The notes under the pieces were generated by a model. That model ran no database searches and was not told the DNA's origin. It was given only the letters and a program-made list of their open reading frames with translations. From Glutamicibacter soli (GTDB taxonomy: Bacteria; Actinomycetota; Actinomycetes; Actinomycetales; Micrococcaceae): 64,000 nucleotides of DNA. Shown piece by piece: positions 58,422 to 64,000 of the stretch. Location of the stretch: positions 62,001 to 126,000 of the forward strand of contig NZ_POAF01000008.1 of NCBI RefSeq assembly GCF_003309065.1, read 5' to 3'. Numbering within the stretch: position 1 is the stretch's first letter; the number at the start of each line of letters is the position of its first letter. The position numbers and the translations under genes are program-made.

Positions 58422-59536
58422 GAAGCTACGTCCTGCTGATCGCGTTCAGTTTCGCGGTCTCTTTCCTGCTTACCCCCATCGTCCGCTCGGTGGGCGAGAG
58501 GTTCACCGGCAACCAGAAGGTCCGTGCCCGCGACCAGCACGAGAAGCCGATCGTGAAGTTCGGCGGCGTGGCGATCATCGCCGCGTTCGCGCTCGGGCTC
58601 GGGCTGGCCAGCCAGCTCAGCTTCTTCCGCGGGGTCTTCGGGAACACCGAACCCATCACCGGCATCGTGCTGGCGCTGCTGGTGATCCTCATCCTGGGGC
58701 TCGCCGACGACATGTTCGATCTGCGCTGGTGGATCAAGGCCAGCGGCCAAGTCCTGGTGGGCGGGATCATCGCCGGGCACGGAATCGTGATCCAGTCGCT
58801 GCCCGTGGGTTCCTGGCAAATCGAGCACACCTGGATCCAGATCGCCATCACCATCTTCCTGATCGTGCTCACGATGAACGCGATCAACTTCTCCGACGGG
58901 CTCGACGGGCTGGCCGCCGGGCTTGCAGCCATCGGCGCGGCCACGTTCTTCGTCTACTCCTATGTGCTGGCCACGCACGTCAGCGCCGACGACTACGCCA
59001 ACATGGGTGCGCTTTTGTGCTCCCTGCTGCTGGGCGCGTGCCTGGGGTTCCTGCCGCACAACTTCAACCCCGCGAACATCTTCATGGGGGAGAGCGGCGT
59101 GCTGGCCATCGGCATGATCCTCTCGGTGGCCACGATCGCGGTGACCGGTGACGTGCAGGGCTTGGAAGCCCAGCGCTTCCGCAACATCCCGGCCTACATG
59201 CCGATGTTGCTGCCGATGGTGATCGTCTTCCTACCAGTACTGGACCTTGTGCTCTCGGTGCTGCGCCGGCTGGCCAACAAACGCTCACCCTTTTCGCCGG
59301 ACGCCAAGCACATCCACCACAAGATGCTCGCGCAGGGTCACTCGGTGCGCCGTGCGGTGATCCTGCTGTACCTGTGGGCCGGCTTCATCGCCGTATCGGT
59401 GGTCTCGATCGCGTTCATCCCCGTCGTTCTGATGGTTCCGATCGTCATCTTGCTGTTTATCGGTGTGGGACTTGCCACATGGAAACCACTGGTGGTCGAC
59501 CGGTTGGGTGCGCTACGCAAGAAGTTGTCCAAGTAG
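58418..59536 (+). CDS. WecA/MraY-type glycosyl-phosphotransferase
   Basis: 372 aa, about ten to eleven membrane helices. Transfers a sugar phosphate to undecaprenyl phosphate. Conserved residues: GGVAIIAAFALGLG, LGLADDMFDLRWW (DD motif, about 88-100), INFSDGLDGLAAGL (about 155-168), FNPANIFMGESG, and KHIHHKMLAQGHS. The HIHH loop and length favour a WecA/TagO-like GlcNAc-1-phosphate transferase rather than MraY. In this position (between the YrdC gene and atpI) it is common in actinobacteria. Confidence 0.9.
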   Translation: MRSYVLLIAFSFAVSFLLTPIVRSVGERFTGNQKVRARDQHEKPIVKFGGVAIIAAFALGLGLASQLSFFRGVFGNTEPITGIVLALLVILILGLADDMFDLRWWIKASGQVLVGGIIAGHGIVIQSLPVGSWQIEHTWIQIAITIFLIVLTMNAINFSDGLDGLAAGLAAIGAATFFVYSYVLATHVSADDYANMGALLCSLLLGACLGFLPHNFNPANIFMGESGVLAIGMILSVATIAVTGDVQGLEAQRFRNIPAYMPMLLPMVIVFLPVLDLVLSVLRRLANKRSPFSPDAKHIHHKMLAQGHSVRRAVILLYLWAGFIAVSVVSIAFIPVVLMVPIVILLFIGVGLATWKPLVVDRLGALRKKLSK

Positions 59537-59702
59537 CCAATTCGGGTATCATGCCGCCACCTCCCACAAACTGTTTCTATCTCGTGTAGAATTCAATATG
59601 GATCTTCTCCCGGAACAGTTTTGTTCGCAGGGGGTTTTGAGTTTCATCAGCATCGATAGGTGCACCGTGGATCATCGATTTAGACGAAGGAAGGATGCGG
59701 AC

Positions 59703-60137
59703 TTGGCTTCTGGTTCTGCCCGCGTCAGTGCTTCGTCTGGATCGAAGTCCATCTGGTTGCCGATTCTGGGCCTGTCAATGGTGTACTCGATCATCGCGAC
59801 CGCAGCCTTTTTCCTGATTTCTTGGCTGCTTGCCGATCTTGAGTACGCGTTATCCGGCGCTTTTGCCGCCGGTGTGGTTATTGGCTTTTTCGCTATTGGC
59901 ATTCTGATCGCTGAAGCTGCAGGACGAATCCGCCGCTCGTGGGCCATGCCCGCGTTCTTGGCGACATTCGTCATCAAGGTGTTCGGCGTCGCCTTCGTTC
60001 TGTTGAGCCTGGGATTGCCCGCTTGGGTTGATCGTCAGGCTTTCGTACTCGCTGCAGCCGTATCCCTTGTTGCCTGGCAGGTCGGCGAGGTCCGAGCCTT
60101 CATGAAGGCTCGCCTTGCCATCTATAACGAGGAATAG
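59703..60137 (+). CDS. atpI: ATP synthase I-like membrane protein
   Basis: 144 aa with four hydrophobic segments (about 20-40, 47-67, 80-100, 107-127). Position before atpB identifies it as AtpI, which aids assembly of the c ring. TTG at 59703 is preferred for AAGGAAGGA 7 bases upstream; GTG at 59667 is an alternative that adds 12 basic residues. Confidence 0.75.
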   Translation: MASGSARVSASSGSKSIWLPILGLSMVYSIIATAAFFLISWLLADLEYALSGAFAAGVVIGFFAIGILIAEAAGRIRRSWAMPAFLATFVIKVFGVAFVLLSLGLPAWVDRQAFVLAAAVSLVAWQVGEVRAFMKARLAIYNEE

Positions 60138-60400
60138 GGCTAAGAGCTCTGACGCTTATGTCAGAGAGATGCTGTGAGTTTGATAAGCTTACTAACGGGT
60201 CATTTTCGGCCGTGCGCTTAATTGCCTGCGGACGAATCGGAAACATCCTCGGGGAAACCCGGGGTCGCACTTATCAGAGTTGATGCTACCGGCGACAGCT
60301 GTGAGAAGTACCCGTTTGATCTTTTCTTCACACGGTGAAAGGCAGTTACCGCCAGTCACCGCCTTTTGCCCGTGACCGTTACTGCAGAGAGGACAGCGCG

Positions 60401-61213
60401 TTGTTCGCGTTTGCGCTCCCAATGGCCTCAGAAGAAGGCGGATTTGTCCCGCCAACCGTATCCGATACCCACCTCCCGGAGATTTTCCCGTGGATGGCTG
60501 AGTACGGTACGGGTTTCGGCAAGCAGATGCTCATGATCGTCCTGTCGATCGTGCTTATCTCTTGGTTCTTCACCGCAGCTATCAAGAACCCTAAATTGGT
60601 TCCAGGCAAGATGCAGTACCTCGCTGAGTCCGGCTACGCCTTCGTGCGTAACGGCATCGGCCGCGACATCATCGGCGAAAAGAACTTCCGTCCATGGATT
60701 CCGCTGCTGTTCGCGACGTTCTTCTTCGTCTTGCTGAATAACCTCTTCGGTGCCATCCCGTTCCTGCAGCTTCCATCGTTCTCACACGCTGGCTCTGCAT
60801 ACGCAATGGCAATCATCATCTACGGCACCTGGATTGCCGTAGGTCTGAAGAATCACGGTATTCGTTACTTCAAGCTGGCAGTTACTCCAGCGGGCGTGAG
60901 CCCGGTGATGCTGATCCTGCTGGTGCCTTTGGAAATCATTTCGAACTTCATCGTCCGCCCACTGACGCACTCGCTGCGTCTCATGGCAACGATGCTGGCA
61001 GGCCACATCATCGTGATGCTGGCAGCCTCAGGTGCACGCCACTTGATCGTCGTTCAGGAATCGCTGGCACTGAATGGTGTTGGTGTTCTGGTCATCGCCG
61101 GTTCGGTAGCTATGTACTTCCTCGAATTGTTGATCATGGTTCTGCAGGCGTTCGTGTTTACGCTGCTGACCGCGATCTACATCCAAGGCGCGCTTGAAGC
61201 CGACGCCCACTAA
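60401..61213 (+). CDS. atpB: ATP synthase F0 subunit a
   Basis: 270 aa with five to six membrane helices. The essential arginine is in HSLRLMATMLAGHI (about 206-219). N-terminal DTHLPEIFPW is the family start. TTG at 60401 is chosen (GAGAGGA 7 bases before); GTG at 60335 would add 22 residues without a site. Confidence 0.94.
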   Translation: MFAFALPMASEEGGFVPPTVSDTHLPEIFPWMAEYGTGFGKQMLMIVLSIVLISWFFTAAIKNPKLVPGKMQYLAESGYAFVRNGIGRDIIGEKNFRPWIPLLFATFFFVLLNNLFGAIPFLQLPSFSHAGSAYAMAIIIYGTWIAVGLKNHGIRYFKLAVTPAGVSPVMLILLVPLEIISNFIVRPLTHSLRLMATMLAGHIIVMLAASGARHLIVVQESLALNGVGVLVIAGSVAMYFLELLIMVLQAFVFTLLTAIYIQGALEADAH

Positions 61214-61318
61214 GGCCATTTCTTCTTTACTCAAACCCAATAGTTCTTCCTTGATTGATTCAAGGAAAACCTCACAACCTACCGGCAAGAAGCACGGTAT
61301 CTTGAAAGGAATAATCGC

Positions 61319-61525
61319 ATGAGCGGCTCCCTGAATATGATCGGTTACGGTCTGGCAGCAATTGGTTCGGCTATCGGCGTTGGTCTGATCTTCGCTGCTT
61401 ACATCAACGGCGTTGCACGTCAGCCAGAGGCACAGCGCATCCTGCAGCCAATCGCTATGCTCGGCTTCGCACTTGCTGAAGCACTGGCCATCCTGGGCCT
61501 GGTTTTCGCCTTCGTTATCAAGTAA
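61319..61525 (+). CDS. atpE: ATP synthase F0 subunit c
   Basis: 68 aa hairpin of two helices forming the c ring. The polar loop ARQPEAQ (about 34-40) and the proton-carrying Glu in [11 protein letters not shown] (about 50-60) are in place. ATG at 61319 with GAAAGGA 7 bases upstream. No Na+-binding pattern is seen. Confidence 0.97.
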   Translation: MSGSLNMIGYGLAAIGSAIGVGLIFAAYINGVARQPEAQRILQPIAMLGFALAEALAILGLVFAFVIK

Positions 61526-61605
61526 GTCTTTCCCGGCTGTAGTGGCCTCGCCACTATCGCGAGGCGTACACACAAGTGGAAACTAATAGATAAGGAATGG
61601 TGAGT

Positions 61606-62160
61606 ATGAATAGCACTGACTTCATCCTCGCTGCGGGCGAATCGGTCAATCCGCTGATGCCAAATCCGTGGGAAATTCTCGTCACGGGTGTTGGTTTCGC
61701 GGTCCTTCTGTTCATCGTCATCAAGGTGATTGCTCCGAAGTTCGAGCAGTCCTACGAAGATCGCGTCACCGCGATCGAAGGTGGCCTGGAGAAGGCCGAG
61801 GCAGCACAGAAGGAAGCAGAGGAGACCTTGGCACAGTACAAGGCCCAGCTTCTGGAAGCTCGCACCGAGGCTAACCGCATCCGCGAGGAAGCTCGCAGCG
61901 AAGGTGCTCAGATCCTCGAGGATCTGAAGACCAAGGCAACCGACGAGGCTACTCGCATCAGCGAGCAGGCTCAGCGTCAGATCTCGGCCGAGCGCACCGC
62001 CGCTCTGTCGTCGCTTCGCACCGACGTGGGCGCTTTGGCCACCGAACTTGCAAGCAAGATTGTTGACGAAGCTCTGAAGGACGATGCCCGTGCCCAGCGC
62101 GTGGTTGATCAGTTCCTGAACGATTTGGAAGCTCAGCAGAACGCAGGTGCATCGAACTAA
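61606..62160 (+). CDS. atpF: ATP synthase F0 subunit b
   Basis: 184 aa. One membrane helix (about 24-43: ILVTGVGFAVLLFIVIKVIA) followed by a long coiled coil (about 50-175) that forms the peripheral stalk. ATG at 61606 with AAGGAATGG upstream; the in-frame ATG at 61597 lies too close to that site. The stop overlaps atpH by TAATG. Confidence 0.95.
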   Translation: MNSTDFILAAGESVNPLMPNPWEILVTGVGFAVLLFIVIKVIAPKFEQSYEDRVTAIEGGLEKAEAAQKEAEETLAQYKAQLLEARTEANRIREEARSEGAQILEDLKTKATDEATRISEQAQRQISAERTAALSSLRTDVGALATELASKIVDEALKDDARAQRVVDQFLNDLEAQQNAGASN

Positions 62161-62972
62161 TGGCAAGTGTATCGAGCGAGTCATTGGCAAAGGCTTTGGA
62201 GTTCCTGGAACCCAAGTTGGCACTGGCATCTTTGGAGCTGCCGAAGGAACTGTTCGCGGTCCTGGAAGTACTGGATGCAAATGCCGGTCTTCGCCGAGCA
62301 TTGACTGATCCGGCCCGTGAAGCTGCCGAGAAGGCAAGCCTGTTGGCACAGCTGCTGCGCGGAAAGGTTTCGGCTGACGCCGAGTCCACCGTCGCCCAGC
62401 TGGCTTCCACTCGCTGGAGCTCGGAACGCGACATTAGCGATGCGCTCGAAACGCTGGCTGTCACTGCGGTGACCGCAGTGGCCGAGCAGCAGGACGGCGC
62501 TTCGGGGCTGGCCAAGCTGGAGCAGGATCTGTTCTCCTTCATCGAGGTGGTTCGTTCTAACCACGAACTGCAGCGTGCGTTGGATGATGCGCAGGCCCCA
62601 GCCGAGGCAAAGAGCGCTCTGGCGCTCAAACTCGTGCCCAACGCGTCGCGGACCGCGCAGGTGTTGATCTCCCAGGCAATTTCGGCCCCTCGCGGGCTGA
62701 AGCCCATTGCTCTGATTGAGCGTTTCGTTGAGCTTGTGGCCAAGCGCCAGCAGCGTTGGATCGCCTCGGTGACCAGCACTGTGAAGCTTTCCGAGGCTCA
62801 GCTTGAGCGCCTGGAGACCAGCTTGAACAAGGTTTATGGTCGCCAGCTGAAGCTCAACGTCACTACCGATCCGTCGCTGATCGGCGGCCTGGTAGTCAAG
62901 GTGGGCGACGAAGTTGTCGACGCTTCCGTGGCATCTCGTGTGGCCGAGTTGCGCCGCGCCCTGGCCGGCTAG
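62160..62972 (+). CDS. atpH: ATP synthase F1 subunit delta
   Basis: 270 aa. The N-terminal helical half and the C-terminal OSCP-type domain (about 170-270: LIERFVELVAKRQQRWIASV and IGGLVVKVGDEVVDASV) are present. Longer than the about 180 aa of E. coli delta, as usual in actinobacteria. Followed by a strong hairpin before atpA. Confidence 0.95.
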   Translation: MASVSSESLAKALEFLEPKLALASLELPKELFAVLEVLDANAGLRRALTDPAREAAEKASLLAQLLRGKVSADAESTVAQLASTRWSSERDISDALETLAVTAVTAVAEQQDGASGLAKLEQDLFSFIEVVRSNHELQRALDDAQAPAEAKSALALKLVPNASRTAQVLISQAISAPRGLKPIALIERFVELVAKRQQRWIASVTSTVKLSEAQLERLETSLNKVYGRQLKLNVTTDPSLIGGLVVKVGDEVVDASVASRVAELRRALAG

Positions 62973-63007
62973 AACTTTTGCCAGGGGCTGTGCCCCTGGC
63001 AAAAGTT
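62973..63007 (+). other. perfect 16-bp hairpin between atpH and atpA
   Basis: AACTTTTGCCAGGGGC-TGT-GCCCCTGGCAAAAGTT starts at the first base after the atpH stop. It has no following T run. It probably acts as an RNA stability or processing site in the operon. Confidence 0.85.
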
Positions 63008-63096
63008 CCGGCTCGCCGGGACCAACACAGACTTCATTCACATCGATCCACCAATGATTTTGGGTGGATCACAATTTAGGAGAGCAGGGACTGCAG

Positions 63097-64000
63097 ATGG
63101 CCGATTTGACCATCAATGCCGACGACGTCCGTAATGCCCTAAACGAGTTCGCATCTTCCTACGAACCGGGTAAGGCAGAGCGCACCGAGGTGGGACGCGT
63201 TGTCGCAGCAAGCGACGGCATCGCCAAGGTGGAAGGTCTTCCTTCCGTCATGGCCAACGAGCTGCTGAAGTTCGAAGACGGCACCCTGGGCCTGGCCCAG
63301 AACCTCGACACCCGTGAAATCGGCGTCGTGGTGCTCGGTGACTTCACCGGCATCGAAGAGGGCCAGAAGGTCGAGCGCACTGGCGAGATTCTCTCGGTTC
63401 CAGTAGGCGACGGCTTCATGGGCCGCGTGGTTGACCCGCTGGGTGAGCCACTGGACAACCTGGGCCCGATCGAGTCCGAGGGCCGCCGTGCACTGGAACT
63501 TCAGGCACCAGGCGTGACCGAGCGTAAGTCGGTTCACGAACCGCTGCAGACCGGCATCAAGGCCATCGACGCCATGATCCCGATCGGCCGTGGCCAGCGT
63601 CAGCTGATCATTGGCGACCGCCAGACCGGCAAGACCGCTATCGCCGTCGACGCCATTCTGAACCAGCGCGCCAACTGGGCCACCGGCGACCAGACCAAGC
63701 AGGTTCGCTGCATCTACGTTGCAGTGGGCCAGAAGGCTTCGACCATCGCAGCCGTGCGCCAGACCCTCGAAGAGCAGGGCGCCCTGGAGTACACCACGAT
63801 CGTGGCCTCCCCGGCATCCGACCCTGCCGGCTTCAAGTACCTGGCACCATACGCAGGCTCGGCCATCGGCCAGCACTGGATGTACGGTGGCAAGCACGTT
63901 CTGATCGTGTTCGATGACCTGTCGAAGCAGGCTGAAGCCTACCGCGCCGTGTCGCTGCTGCTGCGCCGTCCGCCAGGACGCGAAGCTTACCCGGGCGACG
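63097..64000 (+). CDS. atpA: ATP synthase F1 subunit alpha (partial)
   Basis: 301 codons are visible before the window ends. Start [13 protein letters not shown] at ATG 63097, with GGAGAGCAGGGA upstream. The P-loop [14 protein letters not shown] (about 169-182) and [15 protein letters not shown] (about 268-282) identify the non-catalytic alpha subunit. The C-terminal domain is outside the window. Confidence 0.97.
   Translation, partial: MADLTINADDVRNALNEFASSYEPGKAERTEVGRVVAASDGIAKVEGLPSVMANELLKFEDGTLGLAQNLDTREIGVVVLGDFTGIEEGQKVERTGEILSVPVGDGFMGRVVDPLGEPLDNLGPIESEGRRALELQAPGVTERKSVHEPLQTGIKAIDAMIPIGRGQRQLIIGDRQTGKTAIAVDAILNQRANWATGDQTKQVRCIYVAVGQKASTIAAVRQTLEEQGALEYTTIVASPASDPAGFKYLAPYAGSAIGQHWMYGGKHVLIVFDDLSKQAEAYRAVSLLLRRPPGREAYPGD

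Noticed and set aside
1-64000. CRISPR arrays, rRNA genes and insertion sequences
   Set aside because: No regularly spaced repeat array, no rRNA sequence and no DDE transposase gene were seen anywhere in the window.

Overview
The window is chromosomal DNA of a high-G+C actinobacterium, most likely a member of the Micrococcaceae (Arthrobacter/Glutamicibacter type). Evidence includes a mycothiol-type SigR/RsrA pair, a fused 2-oxoglutarate decarboxylase/dehydrogenase (Kgd), the short actinobacterial ribosomal protein bL37, a tmRNA tag ending in DFALAA, and two-subunit Fluc (CrcB) channels. The genus is inferred from protein resemblance, not from a database search.

Positions 1-10584 hold a pilus-assembly gene (tadC-like, type II secretion F family) split by an integrated element of about 10.4 kb. 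Its 5' part ends inside the element at 154 and its last 27 codons resume at 10501. The junctions share GTgCC (89-93) and GTaCC (10501-10505). The element encodes a large serine integrase at the left junction, a tightly overlapping string of small unknown genes, a P4/D5-type primase-helicase, a possible origin just behind it, a zinc-ribbon protein, a NYN-domain nuclease preceded by three tandem hairpins whose stems vary while pairing is kept, and a short leftward pair of unknown genes. I see no capsid, terminase, portal, relaxase or conjugation gene, so it looks like a phage satellite or other small integrative element. The NYN/hairpin locus is the best candidate for something undescribed.

From 10640 the core chromosome resumes: the rest of the Flp/Tad pilus cluster, prfB, ftsE-ftsX and an M23 peptidase, smpB and ssrA (tmRNA), and a YrdB-like membrane protein. 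A leftward run follows from 24168 to 18697: aroA, rsgA, hisN, a DtxR/MntR regulator, a universal stress protein and two crcB genes. Next are sigR-rsrA with an apparent SigR-type autoregulatory promoter, bL37, an SGNH-like protein lacking the expected catalytic residues, and kgd.

From 30506 to 46354 there are two CNNM-type membrane proteins, a metal ABC ATPase and permease behind a Zur-like palindrome, a frameshifted conserved gene, a Fur/Zur regulator, an MBL-fold hydrolase with a rhodanese, a HIT protein, hrpA, a three-gene ABC importer (TrpXYZ-like) with a strongly structured leader, and tRNA-Arg(CCG).

From 46507 to the end lies a rightward block: argS, lysA, hom, thrC, thrB (lysine and threonine biosynthesis), rho, prfA, prmC, a YrdC/Sua5 protein, a WecA-like glycosyltransferase, and the ATP synthase operon atpI-B-E-F-H-A, with atpA running off the window end. 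Coding density outside the element is high, and most operons use 4- or 8-base gene overlaps.
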